From positions 1-39,741 of the forward strand of contig CAZGTQ010000245.1 of assembly GCA_964528575.1 (NCBI GenBank): 39,741 nucleotides of DNA, in the 5' to 3' direction. A program made the position numbers and the translations under genes. The notes beneath the pieces are model-generated. The model worked only from the letters and a program-made list of their open reading frames with translations, was not told the DNA's origin and ran no database searches. The stretch's first letter is position 1. Every line of letters begins with the position of its first letter. The DNA is from CAZGTQ01 sp964528575. Lineage in GTDB: Bacteria > Planctomycetota > UBA1135 > GCA-002686595. Positions 23,964-33,133 of the stretch are shown here, in pieces.

Positions 23964-25721
23964 CTACGCCGGCTCGAGCATGAGCTGGAGCCGCAGGAAG
24001 TCGACGTCCTTCAGGCGGACGGCGATCGGGTAACCCTCGGTGAACGAGAGCGTGCGGCGACCGGCGCGGATCGTGATCGTCGGGCCCTCGACCCTCCCGC
24101 GCTCGCCGAGCAGCTTCGTCGGCAGGAACGCGGTGACGTTGTAGTCGGTGAGCGCGACGGAGAGCCCCGCGGGGGAGACGCGCTCGATGCGCGCTTCCAT
24201 CTTCTCGCCGACGTGCGGGTGCATGTACTGGCACACCTTGAGGTCGCCGACGGCGATCGAGGCGAGCTCGGCCATCTCGGCCTGGAGCGTGCAGTGCCAC
24301 GCGATGTCGTTCAGGTCGGCGACGAAGCGGTCGGCCGAGAGCTCGCGCTCCGCCGCCTCGCCGCGCGACTCGATCGCGCCCAGCCAGCGGTGCACCATCA
24401 GGTCGGGATAGCGGCGGATCGGCGACGTGAAGTGCAGGTACGCCTCGCGCGCGAGCCCGAAGTGCGTCGCGACGTCCTCGGCGTCCTTGACCTCGTACAC
24501 CGCGCGCTCGACGAGCCCCATGATGCGCTGGATCAACGCCTCGGCGTTCGGCTTCTTGCGCGCCGCCACGATCAGCCGGCCGATGTCGCGGCCGGTCAGC
24601 CGGTCCTTCTGCGGCACGCGCAGCCCGTGTTGCTCGAGCATCTTCGCGACCGCCGCGATCTCGTCCTCGTCCTTCTCCGGGTGGACGCGGTAGATGATCG
24701 GGAGCCCGCGCTGACGGAACAGGTCGCCCACGGCCTGGTTGGCGGCGAGCGCGGTCTCCTCGATCAGGGCCATCGAGAAGTAGCGCGGGGCGTCGACGAC
24801 CGCCTCCACCTGGTGCCGCTCGTCGAACTGGAACCGCTTCTCGCGGCTCTGCATGCGCAGCGAGCCCTTCGCGTCGCGGATCTTCTGCTGCGTCTTCGTC
24901 CACCGCTCGAACAGCCGCAGCGGCTCCTCGAGGTGGCGGATCGCGCGCGTCTCCTCGTCGTCGACGCCGTCGAGCAGCGCCTGGACGACGCGGTAGGTGT
25001 TGCGCTTCTTGCTCTTGATGACGCTCTTGGCCACCTCGGCCGACTCGCGCCTGCCGTTCGCGTCGAAGACCATGAACACCGAGTACGCGAGCCGGTCGCG
25101 GTCGGGCACGAGCGAGCACAGGCCATTCGACAGCGCCTCGGGCAGCATCGGCACGACCTGGTCGGGGAGGTAGATGCTCGTCGCGCGCGCCATCGCCTCG
25201 GCGTCGAGCGCGGTGCCCGGCCGTACGTAGTGGCTGACGTCGGCGATGTGGACGCCGATCTCGACGCGCCCGCCGTCGAGCACGCGGATGGCGATCGCGT
25301 CGTCGTAGTCCTGCGCGTCGTCGCCGTCGATCGTGAAGATGGTGCGGTCGCGCAGGTCGAGCCGGCCGGCCCAGTCCTCGGGGCGCGGGTCGGGCGGCAG
25401 CGAGAGCACCTCCGCGCCGACGTCGGGCGGGAAGATCGTGCGCGTCTTGAACGAGGCGAGCAGCTCCATCTCCTCGGACTCGACGTCCGCGTACGCCGGC
25501 GGGCCGTGGTCCATCGGCCCGTACGCGAGCGGCCGCGTGTCGATGATCGTGCGGGCCGCGCTCGGCGCGCCCTCGAGATCGAGGGCGTCCGCGTCGACGG
25601 GAACGTCGCCCGTGTCGAGCGTCCACCCGCGCTCGTCCGCCGTCTCCGACGGCTCCGGCTCCGGCTCCGGCTCGCCCCCGCGCGCGCGCCGCAGCGCGTC
25701 GAAGCTCTTGAAGTCGCTCAT
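23964..25721 (-). CDS. RNB-domain exoribonuclease (RNase II/R family), short form
   Basis: 585 residues. Processive 3'-to-5' RNA degradation in the cytoplasm. The RNB catalytic motif is clear (RTIFTIDGDDAQDYDDAIAI, near residues 130-150, with the four Asp that bind magnesium). Other landmarks are GVHIADVSHYV, LSNGLCSLVPDRDRLAYS and HFTSPIRRYPDLMVHRWLGA. The N-terminus is short and low-complexity (EPEPEPE) and lacks the two usual cold-shock domains. The C-terminus has one reduced S1-like barrel (GEKMEARIERVSPAGLSVAL). RNase R is about 800 residues and RNase II about 640, so this is a trimmed form. The ATG at 25721 is supported by a TACGCT hexamer 9 bases upstream. It might be RNase II-like rather than RNase R-like. 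Confidence 0.88.
   Translation of the reverse strand: MSDFKSFDALRRARGGEPEPEPEPSETADERGWTLDTGDVPVDADALDLEGAPSAARTIIDTRPLAYGPMDHGPPAYADVESEEMELLASFKTRTIFPPDVGAEVLSLPPDPRPEDWAGRLDLRDRTIFTIDGDDAQDYDDAIAIRVLDGGRVEIGVHIADVSHYVRPGTALDAEAMARATSIYLPDQVVPMLPEALSNGLCSLVPDRDRLAYSVFMVFDANGRRESAEVAKSVIKSKKRNTYRVVQALLDGVDDEETRAIRHLEEPLRLFERWTKTQQKIRDAKGSLRMQSREKRFQFDERHQVEAVVDAPRYFSMALIEETALAANQAVGDLFRQRGLPIIYRVHPEKDEDEIAAVAKMLEQHGLRVPQKDRLTGRDIGRLIVAARKKPNAEALIQRIMGLVERAVYEVKDAEDVATHFGLAREAYLHFTSPIRRYPDLMVHRWLGAIESRGEAAERELSADRFVADLNDIAWHCTLQAEMAELASIAVGDLKVCQYMHPHVGEKMEARIERVSPAGLSVALTDYNVTAFLPTKLLGERGRVEGPTITIRAGRRTLSFTEGYPIAVRLKDVDFLRLQLMLEPA
25651..25674. repeat. 6-base tandem repeat, four copies, in frame
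   Basis: ggctcc three times, then ggctcg, read on the minus strand as (Glu-Pro) repeats near residue 20 of the exoribonuclease. Confidence 0.8.
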
Positions 25722-25835
25722 CGCGCGCCCAGCGTAGCGGCTCGAGCGCGCCGAGTGGTCATTCGCGGCCGCTGCCCCCCGAGGTCGCGGAGCTGCGCGT
25801 ACGCGTGCGCGGCGCCGGCGCCGGCTCGTGGTCAC
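25722..25835 (-). other. 114-base spacer between two minus-strand genes
   Basis: It holds the TACGCT element at its left end and GC palindromes (gcgcgtacgcgtgcgcg and gcggcgccggcgccggc) at about 25794-25823, just after the upstream gene's stop. These could end transcription without a T-run, but that is not demonstrable here. Confidence 0.35.
25731..25736 (-). promoter_or_regulatory. -10-like hexamer TACGCT, 9 bases before start codon
   Basis: On the minus strand TACGCT ends 9 bases before the ATG at 25721, the same spacing as at 27360-27365 and 28815-28820. The transcript would begin at or just before the start codon. No clear -35 element. Confidence 0.5.
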
Positions 25836-27350
<1,515 letters not shown>

Positions 27351-27359
27351 GAGCGCCGC

Positions 27360-27365
27360 AGCGTA
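27360..27365 (-). promoter_or_regulatory. -10-like hexamer TACGCT, 9 bases before start codon
   Basis: On the minus strand TACGCT ends 9 bases before the ATG at 27350. It sits in the 86-base divergent gap shared with the SDR gene, where CAGACT (27423-27428) ends 8 bases before the plus-strand ATG at 27437. Confidence 0.5.
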
Positions 27366-27436
27366 GCAGGCTCGGCGGCTGAACCAGGCGCCGCCACGCT
27401 GGACGGACGCGCGCCGCGTCCGCAGACTCCGACGCG

Positions 27437-28228
27437 ATGGACGGCAGGCACGTCGCGTTGGTCACGGGTGCGAGCCGGGGGATCGGCGCCGCGATCGCGC
27501 GCGCGCTCGCCGCGTCGGGCGTGGCGGTCGTCGCCGCGGCGCGCGGCGCGGGGGCGTGCGCGGCGCTGTGCGACGAGCTGCGCGCGGCGGGCGCGGACGC
27601 GTGGCCGCTGGCGCTCGACGTGACCGATCCGGCGTCGGTGAAGAGCGGCGCGACCGAGGCGGCGCGGCTCGCGGCCGGCGTGGGGCCGGTCGACTGGCTC
27701 GTCAACAACGCCGGGATCGCGGTGAGCGCGCCCGCGCTCGCCGCCGACGCGGAGGAGCTGAACGAGCGGCAGCTCGCGGTCAACTACCACGGCGCGCGGC
27801 GCGCGTTCGAGGCGCTCGCTCCCGCGATGGTCGAGCGCGGCTACGGGCGCGTGGTCAACGTCGCGTCGTCGGCCGCGCTCGGCGGCTACGCGTACGTGTC
27901 GGCGTACTGCGCGTCCAAGCACGCGCTGCTCGGCTACACGCGCGCGGTCGCGCACGAGCTCGCGAAGAGCGGCGTCGGCGTGTGCGCCGTGTGCCCGCAC
28001 TACGTCGACTCGCCGATGCTGGCGGAGTCGATCGAGCGCGTCGCGCACAAGACGGGCCGCGGCGAGGCGGAGGCGCGCGCGTTCTTCGAGCGGCAGAACC
28101 CGGGCGGCCGGCTCGTGACGACGGACGAGGTCGCGGCCGCGGTGGTCGCGCTCCTGCGCGACGAGCGCACCGGCGTCGTCGTCGAGCTCGACGGCGGCGA
28201 GCCGCGCGAGCTGGAGTCCGTGCGATGA
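27437..28228 (+). CDS. short-chain dehydrogenase/reductase (3-hydroxyacyl-CoA dehydrogenase-like)
   Basis: 263 residues. Rossmann-fold NAD(P)-dependent oxidoreductase with TGASRGIG (residues 10-17), DVTD, the NNAG motif and a catalytic Ser...Tyr-x3-Lys (SSAALGG...SAYCASK). CPHYVDSPML follows the active site. As the first gene of the catabolic run it probably oxidises a 3-hydroxyacyl-CoA formed by the hydratase encoded downstream. This role matches the SDR found in clusters for aerobic 2-aminobenzoyl-CoA degradation. The exact substrate is inferred. The stop overlaps the ATG of the Rid gene by 4 bases. The gap before it is divergent with the Old Yellow Enzyme gene. Confidence 0.88.
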   Translation: MDGRHVALVTGASRGIGAAIARALAASGVAVVAAARGAGACAALCDELRAAGADAWPLALDVTDPASVKSGATEAARLAAGVGPVDWLVNNAGIAVSAPALAADAEELNERQLAVNYHGARRAFEALAPAMVERGYGRVVNVASSAALGGYAYVSAYCASKHALLGYTRAVAHELAKSGVGVCAVCPHYVDSPMLAESIERVAHKTGRGEAEARAFFERQNPGGRLVTTDEVAAAVVALLRDERTGVVVELDGGEPRELESVR

Positions 28229-28656
28229 AGATCGAGCCGGTCGAGCCCCAGGGCTGGCGCGCGCCGCGCGGCTACCAGAACGGGATCGCGGTCGACGGCG
28301 CCGCGCGCTTCGTCTTCGTCGCGGGCCAGATCGCGTGGGACGCCGAGCAGCGCCTCGTCGGCGCGGGCGACTTCGCCGCGCAGTTCCGCCAGGCGCTCGC
28401 GAACGTCGTCGCGGTCGTCGCGGCGGCCGGCGGCGGCCCCGAGCACGTCGTGCGCATGACGGTGTACGTGACCGACAAGCGCCTGTACCTCGAGAGCACG
28501 CCCGCGATCGGCGCGGCCTGGCGCGAGCTGATGGGCAAGCGCTGGCCGGCGATGGCGCTGGTGCAGGTCGCGGATCTGTTGGAGACGGGCGCGCTCGTCG
28601 AGATCGAGGCGACGGCGGCTCTGCCGGCGGGGCCGGCGCCGGCGCCGAACGGTTGA
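28225..28656 (+). CDS. Rid-family (RidA/YjgF-like) protein lacking the catalytic Arg
   Basis: 143 residues. The Rid fold is recognised from FVFVAGQIAWDAEQRLVG, FRQALANVVAVVAAAGGGPEHVVRMTVYVTDKRLY and the C-terminal ALVEIEATAAL. RidA deaminates reactive enamine or imine intermediates; the key residue in E. coli is Arg105 in the VARLP segment. Here the segment reads VADLL, with Asp117 at that place, so classic imine deaminase activity is doubtful. Rid proteins accompany aerobic 2-aminobenzoyl-CoA clusters, where an enamine must lose ammonia during beta-oxidation. This one may act there by another mechanism or bind an intermediate. It is coupled to the SDR gene by an ATGA overlap. Confidence 0.85.
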   Translation: MKIEPVEPQGWRAPRGYQNGIAVDGAARFVFVAGQIAWDAEQRLVGAGDFAAQFRQALANVVAVVAAAGGGPEHVVRMTVYVTDKRLYLESTPAIGAAWRELMGKRWPAMALVQVADLLETGALVEIEATAALPAGPAPAPNG

Positions 28657-28829
28657 GCGCGCGGCCTGCGAGTGGGCCGAGGGCGACCTTCGACGGACCG
28701 CCGCTCGACGTCGTTTCGCTCCGGGTCCCACCCCCGCCCGTCGCCGACCGGGGCCGGGACCGGCGCTCGCGCCGATCGGTTGCGCTCCGTGCGCGAAAAA
28801 CGAGCGCGCCCCGCTACGCTCTTGCCGCC
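28657..28829 (+). other. 173-base intergenic region inside the catabolic run
   Basis: GC-rich and non-coding, with a short inverted repeat ggcgctcgcgcc (28762-28773), an A5 run (28796-28800) and the TACGCT promoter-like hexamer at its right end. It separates SDR-Rid from the hydratase-to-metF genes and so may divide two transcription units. No T-run terminator is seen. Confidence 0.4.
28815..28820 (+). promoter_or_regulatory. -10-like hexamer TACGCT, 9 bases before start codon
   Basis: TACGCT ends 9 bases before the ATG at 28830. Together with the minus-strand copies at 25731-25736 and 27360-27365 this gives three identical hexamers at identical spacing. No -35 element at a normal distance. 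Confidence 0.5.
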
Positions 28830-29648
28830 ATGCACACCGAACACATCCGCTACGACGAGGCGGACGGGGTCGCGACGCTGCGGCTCGATCGGCCCGACCG
28901 GCTCAACGCGCTCACGTTCGAGTCCTACGCCGAGCTGCGCGACGTGCTCCGCGCGCTGCGCACGCGCGACTCGGTGCGCAGCGTGCTGATCACCGGCACC
29001 GGGCGCGCGTTCTGCTCGGGCGGCGACGTGCGCGACATCATCGGGCACTTGCTCGACGCGCCCATGGCGAAGCTGCTCGCCTTCACGCGCATGACGTGCG
29101 ACGTGATCGCGAACGTGCGCGCGCTCGAGAAACCGGTGGTCGCCGGGCTCAACGGCCTGACCTGCGGTGCGGGAGCGGTGATCGCGGCCGCCGCCGACGT
29201 GCGCATCGCCGCCGAGAGCGCGAAGATCGCGTTCCTGTTCGTCAAGGTCGGGCTCTCCGGCGCCGACATGGGCGCGGCGTGGCTGCTGCCGCGCATCGTG
29301 GGGCTGGGGCGGGCGAGCGAGATGCTGATGACCGGCGACTTCGTCGATGCGCGCTCGGCGCTCGCGATGGGGCTCTACAACCGCGTCGTCGCGGACGCCG
29401 AGCTCGAGAGCGAGGCGCTCGCGTGGGCGCGCCGCCTCGCCGACGGGCCCTCGCGCGGGCTCGCGATCACCAAGCGCATGCTCGAGCGCGAGGCGACGAT
29501 GACGTTCGCCGAGGCGGTCCAGGCCGAGGGCTGGATCCAGGCGGAGTGCATGCGCCACCCCGACTACCACGAGGGCTTCGCGGCGGGCATGGAGAAGCGG
29601 CCGCCGGACTTCTCGAACAGCCGCGCGGCCGGGTCGACGTCGTCGTGA
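28830..29648 (+). CDS. enoyl-CoA hydratase/isomerase family protein, PaaG-like active site
   Basis: 272 residues of the crotonase fold. The oxyanion-hole regions are visible (GRAFCSGGDV and NGLTCGAGAVIAAAADVRIAAE). The family's usual Glu of the PExxLG segment is not present. Instead the protein has FVKVGLSGADMGAAWLLPR, like PaaG-type isomerases, which keep a single catalytic Asp there. It probably hydrates or isomerises a ring-derived enoyl-CoA during breakdown of an aromatic acyl-CoA. It ends with FEDR-like KRPPDF and a Ser-rich tail. The next gene starts inside its stop (GTGA), tying it to the acyl-CoA dehydrogenase. Confidence 0.87.
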   Translation: MHTEHIRYDEADGVATLRLDRPDRLNALTFESYAELRDVLRALRTRDSVRSVLITGTGRAFCSGGDVRDIIGHLLDAPMAKLLAFTRMTCDVIANVRALEKPVVAGLNGLTCGAGAVIAAAADVRIAAESAKIAFLFVKVGLSGADMGAAWLLPRIVGLGRASEMLMTGDFVDARSALAMGLYNRVVADAELESEALAWARRLADGPSRGLAITKRMLEREATMTFAEAVQAEGWIQAECMRHPDYHEGFAAGMEKRPPDFSNSRAAGSTSS

Positions 29649-30853
29649 GCGAGTGGGACGAGCCGAGCGCGCTGCGGCTCGTGGCGCGCCGCGCGGGCGA
29701 GCGCGGGGCGCGCGCGCTCGACGCGCTCGATGCGACCGGCGGCACGGCGATCGAAGCCGAGGACCGCGCCGCGCGCGCCGCGCTCGAGGTGCTCGCGGAC
29801 GCGGGGCTGCTCGCCTGGAGCGTGCCCGCGGACTTCGGCGGCGCCGACGCGGGCGGCCTGTGTCCCCCGAGCGACGTCTCGGTGCGCGCGCTCGCCGTGC
29901 TGCGCTCCGAGCTCGCGTGGCACAGCGGCATGCTGGACGTGATGCTCGTCATGCAGGGCCTCGGCTCGTACCCGCTCGTGCGCGGCGGCGCGAGCGAGCT
30001 GGCGCGCGAGCACCTGCCCGCGGTCGCGCGCGGCGAGCGCGTCGCCGCGTTCGCGCTGACCGAGCCGGACGCGGGCTCCGACCTGTCCGCGATCGCGACC
30101 CGCGCGCGGCGCGACGGCGGCGCGTGGCGGCTCGACGGCCGCAAGACGTTCATCTCGAACGCCGGCGTCGCGGACCTGTACACCGTGCTCGCGCGCACCT
30201 CGGGCGCGCCCGGCGACGACGCGAAGGACGCGCTCTCGATGTTCCTCGTGCCCGCGGACGCGCCGGGGCTCTCCGTCGAGCGCTTCGAGGTCATGGCGCC
30301 GCACCCGATCGGAGACGTCGGCCTCGAAGGCGTGCGCGTGCCCGCGAGCGCGCTGATCGGCGCGCAGGGCGAAGGCCTCGCGATCGCGTTGGGCACGCTC
30401 GGCCGCTTCCGCACGACGGTCGCGGCGGCCGCGAACGGTTTCGCGCGGCGCGCGCTCGACGAGTCGGCGCGGCGCTTGGGCGAGCGCGTGCAGTTCGGCA
30501 AGCCGCTCGCGGCGAACCAGGCGCTGCGCTTCGACCTCGCCGAGATGGACGTGCGGCTGCGCGCGGCGGAGCTGCTCGTCGACGAGGCGGCGCGCGCGGT
30601 CGACGAGGGGCTCGACGCGGCGCACGCCGTCGCGCGCGCGAAGCTCTGGGCGACCGAGACCGCGTCCTACGTCTGCGACCGCGCCGTGCAGCACTTCGGC
30701 GGCCTCGGCGTGCGGCGGGGGACGATCGTCGAGCGGCTCTTCCGCGAGGTGCGCGCGCTGCGCATCTACGAGGGGACGAGCGAGATCCAAAAGCTCCTGA
30801 TCGGCCGCGCCGTGCTCGCCGCTTCCGCCCAGCGCCTCGCGCGCGGACAATAG
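29645..30853 (+). CDS. acyl-CoA dehydrogenase
   Basis: 402 residues. FAD-dependent alpha,beta-oxidation of an acyl-CoA in the cytoplasm. Typical features are ALTEPDAGSDLSAI (flavin and substrate loop), RLDGRKTFISNAGVADLY, RVQFGKPL-like ERVQFGKPLAANQALRFDLAEM, the VQHFGGLGVRRGTIVERLFREVRALRIYEGTSEIQ-type C-terminus and the catalytic Glu at 376 in IYEGTSEIQ. The GTG at 29645 overlaps the hydratase stop. Acyl-CoA dehydrogenases accompany 2-aminobenzoyl-CoA clusters to open the route into beta-oxidation of the ring-derived dicarboxyl product. Exact chain specificity cannot be read. A GACAAT patch lies at the very end of the gene before the ferredoxin start. Confidence 0.92.
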   Translation: MSEWDEPSALRLVARRAGERGARALDALDATGGTAIEAEDRAARAALEVLADAGLLAWSVPADFGGADAGGLCPPSDVSVRALAVLRSELAWHSGMLDVMLVMQGLGSYPLVRGGASELAREHLPAVARGERVAAFALTEPDAGSDLSAIATRARRDGGAWRLDGRKTFISNAGVADLYTVLARTSGAPGDDAKDALSMFLVPADAPGLSVERFEVMAPHPIGDVGLEGVRVPASALIGAQGEGLAIALGTLGRFRTTVAAAANGFARRALDESARRLGERVQFGKPLAANQALRFDLAEMDVRLRAAELLVDEAARAVDEGLDAAHAVARAKLWATETASYVCDRAVQHFGGLGVRRGTIVERLFREVRALRIYEGTSEIQKLLIGRAVLAASAQRLARGQ

Positions 30854-30858
30854 CGCGC

Positions 30859-31209
30859 ATGGCGAAGTTCCAGCGGCACGTCTTCATCTGCACGAACGAG
30901 CGGACGGCGGACGACCCGCGCGGCTGCTGCCTCGCGCGCGGCGGCGCCGACGTCGCCGCCGCCTTCAAGTCGAAGCTGTACGAGCGCGGCTTCAAGCGCA
31001 TCGTCCGCGCCAACAAGGCGGGCTGCCTCGACCAGTGCGCCCAGGGCGTGACCGTCGTCGTCTACCCCGACGCAGTCTGGTACGGCCACGTGAGCCTCGA
31101 CGACGTCGACGAGATCATCGAGTCCCACATCGTCGGCGGCCGGCCCGTCGAGCGGCTCGTGATCCCCGACGAGGAACTCACCGGACGCGAGCCGCGGCCG
31201 ATCGAGTAG
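30859..31209 (+). CDS. thioredoxin-like [2Fe-2S] ferredoxin
   Basis: 116 residues. The pattern FICTNER...GCC...NKAGCLDQCAQG gives Cys at 11, 23, 24, 56 and 60. This is the ligand set of thioredoxin-fold [2Fe-2S] ferredoxins (C-x11/12-C, then C-x3-C). VTVVVYPDAVWYGHVSLDDVDEIIESHI completes the fold. It is an electron carrier in the cytoplasm. Standing directly before the PaaA-family gene, it could hand electrons to that protein or to another oxygenase; the partner is inferred. It starts 5 bases after the dehydrogenase stop. Confidence 0.88.
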   Translation: MAKFQRHVFICTNERTADDPRGCCLARGGADVAAAFKSKLYERGFKRIVRANKAGCLDQCAQGVTVVVYPDAVWYGHVSLDDVDEIIESHIVGGRPVERLVIPDEELTGREPRPIE

Positions 31210-31212
31210 GAT
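31207..31212 (+). promoter_or_regulatory. -10-like hexamer TAGGAT, 8 bases before start codon
   Basis: TAGGAT (TANNNT) ends 8 bases before the ATG at 31221. It overlaps the TAG stop of the ferredoxin gene, so it may be an internal promoter or chance. Confidence 0.3.
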
Positions 31213-31220
31213 CGCCGCTC

Positions 31221-31901
31221 ATGGCTCCCGCGCACATGGACGAGGAAGGGCGGACGCTCCTGCGGCGCATCGTCGAGAGGCTGGCGTGGCGCCAGGTCGG
31301 CGCGATGAACATCCTGGGGCACTGCCTCAAGCACGTCACCAGGATCGACAGCAAGGTCCTGGTCGCGGAGGAGCTCAACCACAGCCTGCTCCTGTTCCGC
31401 GAAGTGCGCGCGCTGTACGCCGAGCTCGGCTGGACCGATCTCGAGAGCGTCGTGCGCGAGCGCGTCGGCGAGCTCCCGTTCCCCGGCTCGCGGCTCGAGT
31501 TCGGGCTCTGCCGCTTCCTCGGTGACCGCGCCGAGCGCGTCGCGATGCAGAGCTACGTCGACTGCGTCGACAAGCGCTTCGCCGCGATCGCGCGCACCGC
31601 GCTCGAGACGAAGAGCGTGCTCGTGCCCGAGGGCGACGACGTCTTCGTCGAGTACTGCCGCGACGTGAGCAACCGACCGCACGCGCAGCAGATGTTCGAC
31701 CGCTGGCTCGCGATCTCGGTGCGTTCGTTCGGCCGCGCCGGCACGCCCGCCGACCGGCGCGCGGTCGAGCTCGGCCTGCGCAAGAAGAGCAACGCCGACC
31801 TGATCCGCGACTTCGTCGGCGAGATCGACCCGTTCCGCGAGCGCTGCGGCCTCGAGCGCGGAGCGTTGGGCGAGCTCGCGGCGCTCGGAGCGGGCGGTTG
31901 A
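31221..31901 (+). CDS. PaaA/PaaC-family (phenylacetic acid catabolic) ferritin-like protein
   Basis: 226 residues, mostly helical. The best match by eye is PaaA, the di-iron oxygenase subunit of phenylacetyl-CoA epoxidase. VAEELNHSLLLFREVRALYAELG parallels the PaaA helix with its E-x-x-H iron site (E51, H54). HAQQMFDRWLAISVRSFG parallels the PaaA segment AQ-x-M-x-DRWW-x-FG. KKSNADLIRDFV...PFRERCGLE parallels the PaaA C-terminal KxxSNDELRxxFVD...LG. PaaA is about 310 residues. The second E-x-x-H helix is not visible: after RTALETKSVLVPEGDDVFVEY there is no His in place. It may therefore have an incomplete iron site. No PaaB, PaaC or PaaE gene is adjacent. It could be a novel aryl-CoA oxygenase component or a non-catalytic relative. 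Its stop overlaps the kynureninase TTG. Confidence 0.55.
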   Translation: MAPAHMDEEGRTLLRRIVERLAWRQVGAMNILGHCLKHVTRIDSKVLVAEELNHSLLLFREVRALYAELGWTDLESVVRERVGELPFPGSRLEFGLCRFLGDRAERVAMQSYVDCVDKRFAAIARTALETKSVLVPEGDDVFVEYCRDVSNRPHAQQMFDRWLAISVRSFGRAGTPADRRAVELGLRKKSNADLIRDFVGEIDPFRERCGLERGALGELAALGAGG

Positions 31902-33133
31902 CGGCTCACGACGCCGGTCACGAACCCGCCCAGGACGCGGCGCACGATCCGGAGCGCTGGCGCGACCGCTTCCCGATCCTCGCCGAGACGAGCTACCTCG
32001 TCAGCCACAGCCTCGGCGCGATGCCGGCCGCGGTGTACGACGAGCTGCGCGCGTACGCCGACCAGTGGGCCACGCGCGGGGTGCGCGCGTGGAGCGAGGG
32101 CTGGTGGAGCGCGCCGATCGACGTCGGCGACCGCCTCGCGCCGATCCTGAACGCGCCGCCGGGCACGATCTCGATGCACACGAACGTGTCGACGATCCAG
32201 GCGGTCGTCGGCTCCGCTCTCGACTTTTCAGGTCACGACTTCTCGGGTCTCGAGGGGCGCCGCAACAAGATCGTCCTCTGCGACGAGGACTTCCCGAGCA
32301 CGACGTACGTCTGGGAGGGATTTCGGCGCGCCGGGGCGCGCGTCGTCGTCGCGTCGGCCGAGCGTCTGTGCGAGGCGATCGACGAGGAGACGCTGCTCGT
32401 CCCGGTGAGCCACGTGAGCTACAAGGGCTCGGCGCTGCTCGACGCGGCCGCCGTGTGCGAGCGCGCGCGCGAGACGGGCGCGCTCGTGCTGCTCGACGTG
32501 TACCAGTCGGTCGGCACGCTCCCGATCGACGTGCAGGCGCTCGGCGTCGACATGGTCTGCGGCGGCTCGGTCAAGTGGCTGTGCGGCGGTCCCGGCGCGG
32601 CGTTCTTGTACGTGCGGCCCGAGCTGAGCGAGCGGCTGCGGCCGATCGCGACCGGCTGGGCCGCCCACGCCGAGCCGTTCGCGTTCGAGCCGGCGCCGCA
32701 GCGCTATGCACGCGGTGCCGCGCGCTGGCTCGCGGGCACGCCCGCGGTCCCCGCGCTCTTCGCCGCGCGCGCCGGCTACGCGCTCGTCGGCGAGGTCGGC
32801 GTCGAGCGCATCCGCGCGTGGTCGGTCGAGCTGACGGAGCGGCTGCGGCGCGACCTGGTCGACCGCGGCTTCACCATCGGCAGCCCCGCGGATCCCGCGC
32901 GCCGCGGCGGCACGCTCGTCGCCGGTCTGCGCGACGACGAGGACGGCGACGCGTTCGTCGCGGCGCTCGCCGACCGCGCGATCCTCGTCGACCACCGTCC
33001 CGGCGCCGGCATCCGCGTCGGACCGCACTTCTACACGCGCACAGACGAGGTCGACGCGTTCGCCGAGGCGCTGAGCGAGCTGCGCGCGTCGCGCGCGTGG
33101 GAGCGTCGCCGCGCGCCGGCCCGAACGCGATGA
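31898..33133 (+). CDS. kynU: kynureninase (PLP-dependent, aminotransferase class V fold)
   Basis: 411 residues from a TTG start overlapping the previous stop (TTGA). It cleaves L-kynurenine to anthranilate and L-alanine. The N-terminal signature YLVSHSLGAMP...RGVRAWSEGWW is typical of bacterial kynureninases. The PLP site shows LLDVYQSVG (Asp200, pyridine nitrogen) and CGGSVKWLCGGPGAAFLYVRP (Lys226, Schiff base). The C-terminal FVAALADRAILVDHRPGAGIRVGPHFYTRTDEV is the usual small domain. It was identified as kynureninase rather than a cysteine desulfurase by the SHSLGAMP and EGWW segments and by the absence of a desulfurase Cys loop. It would feed anthranilate to the CoA ligase of the same run. 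No tryptophan dioxygenase is in the window. Confidence 0.85.
   Translation: MTAHDAGHEPAQDAAHDPERWRDRFPILAETSYLVSHSLGAMPAAVYDELRAYADQWATRGVRAWSEGWWSAPIDVGDRLAPILNAPPGTISMHTNVSTIQAVVGSALDFSGHDFSGLEGRRNKIVLCDEDFPSTTYVWEGFRRAGARVVVASAERLCEAIDEETLLVPVSHVSYKGSALLDAAAVCERARETGALVLLDVYQSVGTLPIDVQALGVDMVCGGSVKWLCGGPGAAFLYVRPELSERLRPIATGWAAHAEPFAFEPAPQRYARGAARWLAGTPAVPALFAARAGYALVGEVGVERIRAWSVELTERLRRDLVDRGFTIGSPADPARRGGTLVAGLRDDEDGDAFVAALADRAILVDHRPGAGIRVGPHFYTRTDEVDAFAEALSELRASRAWERRRAPARTR

Noticed and set aside
31221..31901. Tryptophan 2,3-dioxygenase, expected beside kynureninase
   Set aside because: The protein is helical, but none of the dioxygenase signature segments (heme His region, N-terminal HDE-type segment) is present. 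PaaA-like segments explain it better.
31898..33133. Cysteine desulfurase or serine-pyruvate aminotransferase of the same fold
   Set aside because: The SHSLGAMP and RGVRAWSEGWW segments and the Lys226 context are those of kynureninase; the desulfurase Cys loop is absent.
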